The notes beneath the pieces are model-generated. The model was not told the origin of the DNA. It was given only the letters and a program-made list of their open reading frames with translations, and did not search any database. Made by a program: the position numbers and the translations under genes. A stretch of 64,000 nt of DNA from Woeseiaceae bacterium (GTDB taxonomy: Bacteria; Pseudomonadota; Gammaproteobacteria; Steroidobacterales; Woeseiaceae), in contig JANQGQ010000044.1 in the NCBI GenBank assembly GCA_028277185.1, positions 248,001 through 312,000 on the forward strand, read 5' to 3'. Shown here one piece after another: positions 33,196-42,700 of the stretch (its first letter is position 1; every line of letters begins with the position of its first letter).

Positions 33196-35028
33196 ATGCG
33201 CCTGATAGTGATGCTTTGCCTTCTGTCATCGGCGGTCGCCGCGGCCGGAGAACAGAATGCCGGCCAGCGCGTGTACCTCGAGCACTGCGCGCAGTGCCAC
33301 GAAGGCGGAGTCGCCAAGGCACCGCACAAGATGTTTCTCGAAATGATGGCGCCGGACGCGATTCACGCATCGCTGACCGACGGCATCATGCAGGTACAGG
33401 CGGCGATGCTCGACGACGAAGAGCGCGTTCTGGTCGCGGAGTATCTCGCCAAGGCGACGCTTGCCGACTACGAGGCTCCGGCCTTGCCTCCGGCATGCAG
33501 TGCCGGGGAGGCAGCCTTCGACTTCGCGAATCCGCCGCCGAGCCTCGGTTGGGGCAAGGCGCTGGACAACAACCGCTACGTGGACGCGGAGACGGCGGGT
33601 CTCGATCGCGAGGCCGTGCGTTCGCTCGAGCTCAAGTGGGCCGTCGCGTTTCCGAACGCGCTTAGGGCGCGGTCGCAACCGGGTATCGGTGGCGGCGGTC
33701 TCTACGTCGGCAGTCAGGACGGTACCGTCTATGCGCTCAACGCGAAGAGCGGCTGCCTGCGCTGGACGTTCCGTGCAAGCGCCGAGGTTCGTACGGCGAT
33801 TACCGTTTCGCCGTGGCAGGCCGGCGACGACGACGCCGAGCCGACGCTGTATTTCGGCGACCTGCTTGCCCGTGCCTACGCTGTCGATGCCGTCACCGGC
33901 GAGCTCAAGTGGACGGTCAAGGTCGACGAGCACCCGAACGCGACGATAACGGGCTCGCCCGTGCTTGCCGGCGATCGCGTGCTGGTACCGATCTCGTCGC
34001 TCGAAGTGACGTCGGCGGCCGACCCCGCCTACGCGTGCTGTACGTTCCGCGGTGCCGTGATGGCTATCGACGCGGCAAGCGGTGATGTTCTGTGGAAGCA
34101 GCACACGATCGAGACGGCGCCCGGCAAGGTCGGCGAGACGGCCGTTGGCACGGACATACTCGCGCCGTCCGGCGCGCCGATCTGGAACACGCCGAGCGTC
34201 GATATCGAAGCCAGCCTCGTGTTCGTCGGAACCGGCGAGAACTACTCGAGTCCCGCCGAAGGCAACAGCGACGCCATCATGGCGATGGACCTCGAGACGG
34301 GCAGAAAGCAGTGGGTGTGGCAGGCGACGGCGGGCGACGCGTGGAACGTTGCGTGCATGCTCGAGGACGCGCGCTACAACTGTCCGGAAGAAGACGGTCC
34401 GGACTTCGATTTCGGCGCCAGCACGATGCTGGTCGGAACGAAAGACGGAACCATGCTCATCGCCGGTCAGAAATCGGGGGAAGCATTCGGTATCGATCCG
34501 GAAACGGGCGAACTCAAGTGGCGCAACCGGCTCGGGCGCGGCGGCATTCAGGCGGGCATCCACTTCGGCATGGCCGCGATGAACGGGGTCGTATTCGTGC
34601 CCATATCGGATTTCGACGACGGTCAGGAGCATGAGCTGCCCGCGCGGCCCGGGATGTTCGCGCTGGATGCGGTCAGCGGCGAGGTACTCTGGCACTACGC
34701 GCATGAGGATCTCTGCGGCGACCGCGAGTTTTGCGACCCGGGCATCTCGGCGCCGGCCAGCGTCACCGACGCCGCCGTGTTCGCGGGCGGCATGGACGGC
34801 CTGCTGCGTGCCTACGACCCGGCCACGGGCGAAGTGTTGTGGCAATTCGACAGCAGCCGGGAGTTCGCTGCGCTCGGCGGTGCGCGCGGGCAGGGCGGTT
34901 CGGTGGGCGGCAGCGCCGGGCCCGTGATTCACGACGGCATGGTGTATCAGACTTCCGGCTACGGCATCTATTTTCATATGCCAGGCAATGTCTTACTGGC
35001 GTTCGGGCCAGCCGGCCCCAAAGACTGA
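33196..35028 (+). CDS. Periplasmic cytochrome c / PQQ-type quinohaemoprotein dehydrogenase
   Basis: 610 residues. A signal peptide (MRLIVMLCLLSSAVAAA) is followed by a small cytochrome c domain with CAQCH (near residue 32), then a beta-propeller of repeated tryptophan-docking blades (GTVYALNAKSGCLRWTFR, GELKWTV, GEVLWHYAHED, GEVLWQFDSS). The cytochrome-first layout is that of polyvinyl-alcohol-dehydrogenase-like quinohaemoproteins. It likely oxidises an alcohol in the periplasm and feeds electrons to the respiratory chain. It follows the E2 gene by 14 bases and so belongs to the site F operon. No PQQ biosynthesis genes are in the window. Confidence 0.85.
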   Translation: MRLIVMLCLLSSAVAAAGEQNAGQRVYLEHCAQCHEGGVAKAPHKMFLEMMAPDAIHASLTDGIMQVQAAMLDDEERVLVAEYLAKATLADYEAPALPPACSAGEAAFDFANPPPSLGWGKALDNNRYVDAETAGLDREAVRSLELKWAVAFPNALRARSQPGIGGGGLYVGSQDGTVYALNAKSGCLRWTFRASAEVRTAITVSPWQAGDDDAEPTLYFGDLLARAYAVDAVTGELKWTVKVDEHPNATITGSPVLAGDRVLVPISSLEVTSAADPAYACCTFRGAVMAIDAASGDVLWKQHTIETAPGKVGETAVGTDILAPSGAPIWNTPSVDIEASLVFVGTGENYSSPAEGNSDAIMAMDLETGRKQWVWQATAGDAWNVACMLEDARYNCPEEDGPDFDFGASTMLVGTKDGTMLIAGQKSGEAFGIDPETGELKWRNRLGRGGIQAGIHFGMAAMNGVVFVPISDFDDGQEHELPARPGMFALDAVSGEVLWHYAHEDLCGDREFCDPGISAPASVTDAAVFAGGMDGLLRAYDPATGEVLWQFDSSREFAALGGARGQGGSVGGSAGPVIHDGMVYQTSGYGIYFHMPGNVLLAFGPAGPKD

Positions 35029-35069
35029 AAACCTCACGAAAACGCCCATTGCCGCGGCGCACACAAAAA

Positions 35070-35087
35070 AAACAGGCATGCTTGACT
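35070..35087. promoter_or_regulatory. Degenerate TetR-type operator, site G
   Basis: AAACAGGCATGCTTGACT matches the consensus at 13 of 18 positions, almost all in the left half and centre. It is flanked by A- and T-tracts like the other sites. It lies between the quinohaemoprotein gene and the TonB receptor. Without the other sites I would not have called it. Confidence 0.5.
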
Positions 35088-35149
35088 TTTTTTTGGTAAT
35101 CGCGGAGCATGCCGGTGTATTCCGAAAACCACAGCGTAGGAGGGGGTCC

Positions 35150-37525
35150 ATGCGCATACGCGATTTGGCTGGTTTGGTGGGCGGTGCGACAACGGGCGGT
35201 CTGGTGCTGGCCGCGGTTGCGACGCTCGGTGTTTCGCTTCCCGGGGTCGCCAGCGCCCAACTCGAAGAGATCGTCGTCACCGCGAGTCGTCGCGGAGAAA
35301 CCGACCTGCAGACGACGCCCGTAACGATTTCCGTCGTCGGCGAGGAAGACTTCAGCAAGCTCTACGCATTCGATATCGGCGAGATCTCGCAGTTCGTGCC
35401 GAACTTCTCGGCGGCAACGGTCACCGGCTTCAACGCAGCATCGTTTGCCATGCGCGGCGCGGGCGAGACCGACATCATCGTCTACTTCGATCCCAAGGTC
35501 GGCGTGTTGATCGACGATTTCGTCGTGCCGCACGTGCAGACTCAGTTGCTCGAGCCGTTCGACATCGAGTCGATTGAAGTGCTGCGCGGACCACAAGGCA
35601 CGCTGTTCGGGCGCAACACGACGGCCGGTGCGGTCGTCCTGCGCACAAAGCGGCCGGATCTCGAACAGGCCGGCTTCGACGCCAGCCTCCAATACGGCTC
35701 GTTCAATCAGTCGATCGCACGCGTTTCCTTCGACCTCCCGTTCTCTGAGACGCTGGGTTTTCGCTTCGCCGGTCTCTACCAGCAGAGCGACGGCTACTAC
35801 AAAAACGGCAAGGTCGACACACCGATCCTGACCGGTGAGACCGTTGCCGGCGACGGCCGTGATCTCGGCGGCAAGGACGTGCTGTCGGCGCGCGCCAAGT
35901 TACTCTGGCAGCCGAGCGAAACGTTTTCGCTGTTGGGCCAGCTCGAAATCATCCGTGACGACAGCGAGCCCACGCCGGTCATTAATGACACGCTGAACGT
36001 CGACGGCGGCCAGTTCGCGCCGGTGTTCGGCTTCCCGGGCGTAGAGGGCGGCGATCCGCTCGACCAGGCCGGTATCCACACCAGTTCGATCGTCGGCCTC
36101 GACGGCAATCAGACGGTCGACGTGGACGGCATCTATCTGAACGCCGAGTGGGCGGTGAACGACACGCACACGGTTTACGCCAACCTCGGACGGCGCGAAC
36201 AGGAATCGCGCCTGCCGAACGAGTATCTCGGAACGCCGTTTAACAGTTTCTTCGCCGCGTCGCGCGACGACGATCGCGAAACGACGCAGTTCGAGGTACG
36301 CGTGGCCTCGCAGAACGACGGGCCGCTGAACTATGTTGTCGGCGGTTTCTATCAGCAGAATGACGCGGCGTTTTGCGTACTGCAGCAGCTCGGCCTGCTC
36401 GAGTTCTTCGGCACGGCCGTGCCGGGCGTGCTCGACAACGACAACCCTCTCCTGCTCTGCAACCGGCAGGACGCCGAGGCGGCCGCGGTATTTGCCGACT
36501 TCACCTACGACGTCAGCGATCGCTTCTCGCTGTCGATCGGCGGCCGCTACACGGACGAGAGCAAGGACTACATCGCGCGCGAAGGCACGCCGACCGTGGT
36601 GCTGTTCCCGAACGGCTTCAACGAGCCGCTCGACGGCCAGGACTTTGCGGGGCTGCCCGGCCGCGTCGAGACGGATTCGCAGTCCTGGCAGGAGCCGACC
36701 TACCGCTTCACGGCGTCCTACGGCTTTACCGACGACGTTTTCGGCTACTTCACCTTCACGCGCGGCTTCAAGTCCGGCGGCTACAACGACCAGGCAGGCT
36801 CCGGCGGCTTCGACTTCTTTCCGGTGGAGGCCTACGACCCGGAGTTTGCCGATAGCTACGAAATCGGGGTCAAGTCGAGTTTCGCCGACGATCGTGTCCG
36901 CCTGAACGCGACCTACTTCTTCGTTACCTACGAAGACTTCCAGCGCAGCACCGTCGTGTCGCTGCCGGGAGGTATTCAGGAGACGCGGACCTTCAACGCC
37001 GCCGAAGTGGATGCATCGGGCCTGGAGGCCGAGCTGACCTGGCTCGTCAACGAGAACTTCATAGTCCGCGCGCATCTGGGCACGCTGGATGCCGAGTACA
37101 ACGAGTTCCTGCTCGATCGTGACGGCGACCCGAATACGCCGCCCAGCGATTTCTCGGGCCGCGACGTCACCCGCGCCCCGGATTTCAACGGTGGCGTCGA
37201 CGCGACTTATACGATGGACCTCACCGGCGGCTCTGTCCTGCGCTTCAATCTCAACTACAAGCACGAAGCCGAGAACACTTACTACTACGCAGACGACCTG
37301 ACGCCGGAGTTCGACACGATCCTGGAGCAGCGCGATCTCGTGAACGCGAGCATCGCCTGGGAAAGCGCCGACGCGACATGGCACGCGGCGCTGTTCGGTA
37401 AGAACCTGACGGACGACCGCTACAAGACCGCTTCGCAGTCGGTCGGCGTTCTCTGGACGTTCTCGAACTACGGGCCGCCGCGTTCCTACGGAGTCGAGAT
37501 CGGCTACCGTTTCGGCGGTCGATAG
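35150..37525 (+). CDS. TonB-dependent outer membrane receptor
   Basis: 791 residues from ATG 35150, eight bases after a strong AGGAGG. A signal peptide ends near AQLEEIVVTASRR, which also carries the TonB-box-like EIVVTA. The plug domain (IGEISQFVPNF, IESIEVLRGPQGTLFGRNTTAGAVVLRTKRP) and a 22-strand barrel follow, ending in an aromatic strand (YGVEIGYRFGGR). It imports a large or scarce compound across the outer membrane, most simply the substrate of this catabolic cluster. Confidence 0.93.
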   Translation: MRIRDLAGLVGGATTGGLVLAAVATLGVSLPGVASAQLEEIVVTASRRGETDLQTTPVTISVVGEEDFSKLYAFDIGEISQFVPNFSAATVTGFNAASFAMRGAGETDIIVYFDPKVGVLIDDFVVPHVQTQLLEPFDIESIEVLRGPQGTLFGRNTTAGAVVLRTKRPDLEQAGFDASLQYGSFNQSIARVSFDLPFSETLGFRFAGLYQQSDGYYKNGKVDTPILTGETVAGDGRDLGGKDVLSARAKLLWQPSETFSLLGQLEIIRDDSEPTPVINDTLNVDGGQFAPVFGFPGVEGGDPLDQAGIHTSSIVGLDGNQTVDVDGIYLNAEWAVNDTHTVYANLGRREQESRLPNEYLGTPFNSFFAASRDDDRETTQFEVRVASQNDGPLNYVVGGFYQQNDAAFCVLQQLGLLEFFGTAVPGVLDNDNPLLLCNRQDAEAAAVFADFTYDVSDRFSLSIGGRYTDESKDYIAREGTPTVVLFPNGFNEPLDGQDFAGLPGRVETDSQSWQEPTYRFTASYGFTDDVFGYFTFTRGFKSGGYNDQAGSGGFDFFPVEAYDPEFADSYEIGVKSSFADDRVRLNATYFFVTYEDFQRSTVVSLPGGIQETRTFNAAEVDASGLEAELTWLVNENFIVRAHLGTLDAEYNEFLLDRDGDPNTPPSDFSGRDVTRAPDFNGGVDATYTMDLTGGSVLRFNLNYKHEAENTYYYADDLTPEFDTILEQRDLVNASIAWESADATWHAALFGKNLTDDRYKTASQSVGVLWTFSNYGPPRSYGVEIGYRFGGR

Positions 37526-37554
37526 AAGCAGAGCTCCGGCAAAGGCGTCCGCCG

Positions 37555-38298
37555 TTGGCGAAGCTCTCCGGCAAGCGCGCCGTCGTGACCGGTGCCGGCA
37601 ACGGCATCGGTCTCGCTATTGCCAGAGTCTTCGCTGACGAGGGCGCCCGCGTCCTTACGGTCGACGTCTCCGCCGCCGATCTGGACGCGGCCTTCGGCGG
37701 CGATGAGCGCTTCGCGACGCTGGTGGAGGACGTTGCCGCGGACGATGCACCTTCGAGCATCGTCGGCGCGGCGATAGACCAATTCGGCGGCATCGACATT
37801 CTCGTCAACAACGCCGGCATCGTCGTCGCAGGACCGTTCGATACGCTGACGGACGAGCAGTTCGACTCGATCATGGGCGTCAACGTCCGCGCTATTTTCC
37901 GGATCTCGCGCGAGGCGGTGCCTCACCTCAAGGCAAGCGGCGCAGGCCGCATCATCAATCTCGGTTCGATCATGTCGGATCTCGCGGGCCCGGCGCTCGC
38001 CATCTACGGCACGTCGAAGCACGCGGTCGCCGGTCTGAGCAAGGGCATGGCGGTCGATCTCGGTTCGTACGGCATCACCGTCAACTACCTGCAGCCGGGC
38101 TCGATTGTCACGAAGATGTCCGAGCCCTTCATGGACGATCCGGAGTTCAAGGCCTACTGGGAGGCCAAGGCGCCGATCGGCCGGCTCGGGCAGCCAGACG
38201 AAGTCGCCGCGGCGGCGCTGTTTCTGGCGAGCGCGGAGGCGCAGTTCGTTTCCGGCGTCGGGTTCAACGTCGACGGCGGCGCCATAGTACAGTTCTAA
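37555..38298 (+). CDS. SDR family oxidoreductase
   Basis: 247 residues from TTG 37555. TGAGNGIGLAIARVF, ILVNNAGIV, Ser in LGSIMS and YGTSK make a complete catalytic set. The loss of spacing to the TonB receptor (29 bases) suggests co-transcription. It is the fourth SDR of the cluster. The substrate is unknown. Confidence 0.9.
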   Translation: MAKLSGKRAVVTGAGNGIGLAIARVFADEGARVLTVDVSAADLDAAFGGDERFATLVEDVAADDAPSSIVGAAIDQFGGIDILVNNAGIVVAGPFDTLTDEQFDSIMGVNVRAIFRISREAVPHLKASGAGRIINLGSIMSDLAGPALAIYGTSKHAVAGLSKGMAVDLGSYGITVNYLQPGSIVTKMSEPFMDDPEFKAYWEAKAPIGRLGQPDEVAAAALFLASAEAQFVSGVGFNVDGGAIVQF

Positions 38299-38301
38299 TC
38301 C

Positions 38302-38919
38302 ATGCGAACGCTCTACACGGTTCCCACAGCCAACGGCCAGCGCGCAAGCGTAGCGCTCGAAGAGTGCGGTATCGACTACGCCGTTCGCCAGATCGACTTT
38401 GCGAAGGGTGAGCACCGCAGCGACGAAGTTCTTGCGCTGAACCCCATCGGCCGCCTGCCGATACTCAGCGATCCCGACAGCGATCTCGTCGTCTATGGCA
38501 GTCTCGCGATAACGCGCTGGGCGGCGATGGCGTCCGGAGAGCTGCTGCCGCCGCCGGGCAAAGAGGCCGACGCCGAGTTGTGGGCGGGCATCATCATGAC
38601 CGACCTGTCGCCCGCCTTCGCGAGTCAGTTCCATCTGAGCGTGCTGGCTCCGGAGCCGCACGCGTGGGGCCTCGATTACTACGCCGAAGTGATTCAGCGC
38701 GTGCTGGGCGTCATCGACGGCCACCTCGCGGACAACGAGTACTTTTTGGGCGATGCCTATTCCTTCGTCGACGTGCTCATGTACCCGTCGGCGACCAGCT
38801 CAACGGGGCGCCTCGAGGGCGGTCTCGAGCCGTACCCCGCGCTCTGCCGCTGGCGTGACAGGGTGGCTGCACGTCCGGCTGTCGTTCGGGGCATGGAGGC
38901 CTCGGGGAGCCTCTATTGA
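38302..38919 (+). CDS. Glutathione S-transferase
   Basis: 205 residues, standard GST length. MRTLYTVPTANGQRASVALEECGIDYAVRQIDF, NPIGRLPILSD (cis-Pro region) and a C-terminal helical domain. It follows the SDR by three bases and is the last gene of the TetR-type cluster. Broken relatives of this gene recur at 43427 and 46580, where the accessory island ends, so this locus is a recombination hot spot. Confidence 0.9.
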   Translation: MRTLYTVPTANGQRASVALEECGIDYAVRQIDFAKGEHRSDEVLALNPIGRLPILSDPDSDLVVYGSLAITRWAAMASGELLPPPGKEADAELWAGIIMTDLSPAFASQFHLSVLAPEPHAWGLDYYAEVIQRVLGVIDGHLADNEYFLGDAYSFVDVLMYPSATSSTGRLEGGLEPYPALCRWRDRVAARPAVVRGMEASGSLY

Positions 38920-39047
38920 TTGGAAGTCCAGCGGATGCGGTGCTCATGTAAGCCACTCTGACGATTAGCTCGGCACAGGCTGCCTCTGGTCATGCACAGC
39001 CAGCTGCGATAGGTTCTCACTAACCGCCAACGCGTATCACATATCCC

Positions 39048-39299
39048 CTAGCTGTCGGGATAGAGTTTCTCGATACGAACTCCCAAGGCCTTTGCCATAA
39101 AGATGGTCTCCTCGTCGGTTACCTGCCGCCGGCAAGACTCAATCTTCGCGAGCGTAGATCGGCTCAGACTCCAGCCGATGACGTTGCATTTTGTGGCCAG
39201 CTCTTCCTGTGTGAGATCTTGGTCCATGCGGATTTTCCGGACTTGAGGGCCAATAACGTTCAATTGCTTTGCTCCGTCAGCGGAGCTTGATCTTGGCAT
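39048..39299 (-). CDS. XRE-family DNA-binding regulator
   Basis: 83 residues, essentially one helix-turn-helix: IGPQVRKIRMDQDLTQEELATKCNVIGWSLSRSTLAKIESCRRQVTDEETIFMAKALGV. ATG 39299 gives a start inside which an operator-like palindrome lies. A TTG at 39263 with GGAG eight bases upstream would begin the protein at LNVIGPQVRK and place the palindrome over the ribosome binding site, which makes more regulatory sense. It is divergent from a small ORF and the helicase gene. Confidence 0.8.
   Translation of the reverse strand: MPRSSSADGAKQLNVIGPQVRKIRMDQDLTQEELATKCNVIGWSLSRSTLAKIESCRRQVTDEETIFMAKALGVRIEKLYPDS
39271..39286. promoter_or_regulatory. XRE operator, left copy
   Basis: GCTCCGTCAGCGGAGC has six-base arms that pair perfectly (GCTCCG/CGGAGC). 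It overlaps the annotated 5' end of the XRE gene and matches the right copy at 39317 in 14 of 16 bases. Confidence 0.7.
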
Positions 39300-39316
39300 A
39301 CGGTCGTGTCAGAATT

Positions 39317-39332
39317 GCTCCGTCTACGGAGC
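39317..39332. promoter_or_regulatory. XRE operator, right copy
   Basis: GCTCCGTCTACGGAGC, centred 46 bases from the left copy and ending eight bases before the ATG of the small ORF at 39340. A bound XRE dimer here would block that gene's promoter or ribosome binding site. Confidence 0.7.
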
Positions 39333-39339
39333 AGATAGC

Positions 39340-39573
39340 ATGAGCGGATATAAGGAAGTACCTAAACAGAGTACAAATCTTTTGGACCTGTACGATGGTT
39401 TTGTCGATTTTCAGGAGCGAGCGACGTTTTTCTTCGAAGCCATCGGTAGCCTCGCGCTTGGCATCGACGGACTAGACCCGGATGCTGCTTCGGGCATCGT
39501 CCGGGAATCGGAGGTTCTCAAGAGCGAAGCGTCTCAGCTTCGGAAGGAGCTTAACCGCATCGTTTGCGGTTAA
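39340..39573 (+). CDS. Small helical protein of unknown function
   Basis: 77 residues: NLLDLYDGFVDFQERATFFFEAIGSLALGIDGLDPDAASGIVRESEVLKSEASQ pattern suggests two or three helices and no membrane span. I do not recognise the family. It is divergent from the XRE gene, shares its operators and precedes the helicase by 177 bases. Small XRE-controlled partners are common in toxin-antitoxin and defence loci, but nothing in the sequence proves that here. Confidence 0.6.
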   Translation: MSGYKEVPKQSTNLLDLYDGFVDFQERATFFFEAIGSLALGIDGLDPDAASGIVRESEVLKSEASQLRKELNRIVCG

Positions 39574-39698
39574 CCGAAAGAGCATTGTGGCTATGCACTG
39601 AGCTTCAATTGGGTTGGTTATGCCCGGGTCGACTCTGCCTTAGAGTACATCGGTAGCGAGATCGCAGTTGCCGGATTCGGCTCGATAATTGAGCCCAT

Positions 39699-39728
39699 TT
39701 GGTATCGTAAGGTCACTTTTGGTATAAG
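39699..39728 (+). promoter_or_regulatory. Possible promoter of the helicase gene
   Basis: TTGGTA (39699-39704), an 18-base spacer and TATAAG (39723-39728), 22 bases before the helicase ATG. The surrounding 177-base gap is visibly richer in A and T than the cluster to the left, and I see no palindromic operator in it. Confidence 0.45.
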
Positions 39729-39750
39729 TGGGCAATATCAAACCAAGGCC

Positions 39751-42700
39751 ATGAACCGACCCCATTTCAAGAAGTCCATTGCCGATCTGGAGCAATTGGC
39801 ATCCGAATCGACGGATTCCGAGGCGTTGCATGCCTTGCTGCACGAACTTTCTCATCGGACGTCACGTCGTGCACGGAAGCTGGCGTCGGACATCCATGCG
39901 CGCGTCGCACAGATCGGGGGGCGTGCGCAAGGATCACAGGATTCTGTTGTAACACCCAACGAGCTTCGGCTTTCACCGGCGGAAACATCGAGTGGGTCTG
40001 AGTGCGATACGGTCCCGTTCGAGCCGCCGTTGCTCGATCTCGATGCATTGTATCGATCCTTCACGCCGAACCCCGACGACGATGTGGCTCAGCGTATCGC
40101 TTGCTGGACCGCTCTCGAGACGTTGTCGACGAAGACGTTCCGCAAGCCGGAGGATCTGGCTGGGCGCGACCGGCGGCGAGTCGCCTCACTAGGCACAACG
40201 TTGCCTTGGGAGGTGGGAGAGTCATCCCGCCGCGGCTATCAGCTGTACTACGAAGTGATCGTCGGTACGGTCGACATGGACCGTGCTACGGCAGCACTGG
40301 TCGACGCATTCGGCCGCGACGAGGGTCGGGAGCGCCCGCAACGGACCCAAGGGTGCCTGGCGAGTCTGATGCTGGATCGAAACGGCCGGTTGTTGGAAGA
40401 GGACGGTGTCGTCGTGTCCAGTTTCGGTTGGGCCCTGCCACGAGTGCTCGAGCAGCGCCTGGACGTGTTGCACGCCTGGCCCAGCGTCGAAGCGAAAGTA
40501 GTTCAGACACTGCAAGCCGAACTCGTTGCCCAAGAGGCGGACGGCGATGTGCTCCCACTCACGATGGACCGCATAGTCGAAGTGTTCGATTGGCTGGTCG
40601 TCCAGTTCAAGTTGCCGTCGACGTTGGTAACGGTTCCCCGTTTCGCGATCCGACACTACCACTATTACAAAGCTCCCAAGCCGCCGTCGGGATTGTTGCT
40701 CAACTCGTTCTTCGTCGATGATCTCACTGAGGCCGCTCAGCGACTCGAGCGTGGCCAGCTGGGCCATGCCGCATTGCAATATCTGGGTAAGCGGCGTCCG
40801 GAAACGTCGATCGACCTGTTACGTGACAATACCGAGTTGGAAAAGGTGCTGGCACCGTCCAACATGCCGCTTGGGCGATGGCCCTCCGGGGCTGACCGCT
40901 CGTTGGTGTTGCTGCAACAGGCGGCCGTCAACGTTGCTGCGCAGATCGAGCCTGATGGAGGTTTGGCGGCGGTCAACGGGCCACCTGGCACGGGCAAGAC
41001 GACACTCTTGCGGGACGTGATCGCGAACGTCGTCGTCGACCGTGCGGAAAATCTCGCCGATTTCGAGGACCCGAACGAGGCCTTTCGCCCCAGCGGTACT
41101 AAGGTGCGCGCCGGGGACAAGGGCTTCTGGCAAGTCTACGACCTCGACGCATCCATCCAGGGGTTTGAGGTGCTGGTCGCTTCCGAGAACAATGGCGCGG
41201 TTGAGAACGTTTCTCGTGAGCTGCCGGGCGTTAAAGCCGTTGCGGACGACTCGATTGCTTACTTTCGGACCGTGAGCGATGCCCTCGCGAGCGCGTCCGT
41301 CGAGGGCGGCACGAGCGTCGCAACTTGGGGCCTGATGGCTGCCGTGCTTGGCAACATGAAGAACCGTGCGGACTTTCAGAGCGCGTTCTGGTGGGACGAG
41401 GATGCGGCATTGCGCCTTTATCTCAAGGCGGCAAAGGGTGACGAGGTCGTCCGGGAGATCAAGGACGACAAGGGCGACGTGATCGAACGCAAAACGCCGG
41501 CGGTCGTCGTCAACGAACAGGCGCCGGGCAGCAAGGCTGAGGCGAGGAAGCGCTATGCTCGGGCGCGTCGTGCGTTCGTTACTTTAAAGGATCAGGTGGC
41601 CGCCGAACTGGCGACGGTCGAAGAGTACCGGCGGAACTGTCTGCGATTAGCCGAAGCACGCCGCCGGGAGTCTGAGATGTATGCTGAAGTCCGGCGACTT
41701 GGCGACGCACTGGCGTCGCGCACCCCAGCCGATCACGTCTTCTGTCGATACTGGGCGGGCTGGGACCATTCGGCACAATCGATCCAGGCACTCGTGGACA
41801 ATCCGTCCGCGCGCCCGCATTGGATCCATCTACTATTGTGGTTGCCGCGCGGACGTGCGTGGCGCGCGCTGATCCGCCAGCATCGCAGGCTTTCGGCGCA
41901 ACAGCAGCGAATCGCCGCCCGACGACAGCGAATGTCGAGTATGGCGACCCATTGCGGGACCGATCTCATTGACGAAGACTTCTTTGAACGCAGTCACGAC
42001 GAGCAACAGATCGCGACTCCGTGGTTGTCGGGAGCGTTGCAGGCGCGTCGAGAAGAACTATTCGTCGCTGCTATGGCGTTGCACAAAGCCTTTGTCGATG
42101 TCGCGGCGCAGAAGCTATTGCACAATCTGTCAGTGCTGACGGGGGTGATGAATGCCGGCAGCTTTGGCGATCCCGCGAAGGACCGCCACTTGTCGGCACT
42201 TTGGTCATCGCTGTTCCTGGTAGTGCCCGTAGTGTCCACGACTTTTGCCTCTGTCCAGCGGATGCTCGGCAAGTTGCCGCCGGAGTCGATCGGTTGGCTG
42301 TTGGTCGACGAGGCTGGACAAGCCACCCCCTCGCATGCCGTGGGTGCGGTCATGCGCGCCCGGCGGGCGGTGTTTGTCGGGGATCCGATCCAGATTCCGC
42401 CGGTCGAGACGCTCCCGGAACGACTGATCGTCGAACTCTGCGCGCACTATCGACAGGACCGGGATGCGTGGGCCGCACCGGTCGCCTCGGCACAGACGCT
42501 TGCCGATCGCGCCTCACGATTTCGTTCCTCGTTCACTACGGACTCGGGTGATCGGGCTGTCGGTGTGCCGCTGCTCGTCCACCGCCGCTGCGAGAATCCC
42601 ATGTTCTCAATCAGCAATGAGCTTGCCTACAACAATCTTATGGTGCAGCGGGTCACACCGACCGACGGCGGTGAAATTCGGTTGCAACTCGGTCCGGCGC

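Noticed and set aside
33226-34977. 583-codon minus-strand frame
   Set aside because: Shadow of the haem-PQQ dehydrogenase gene, with no recognisable motif.
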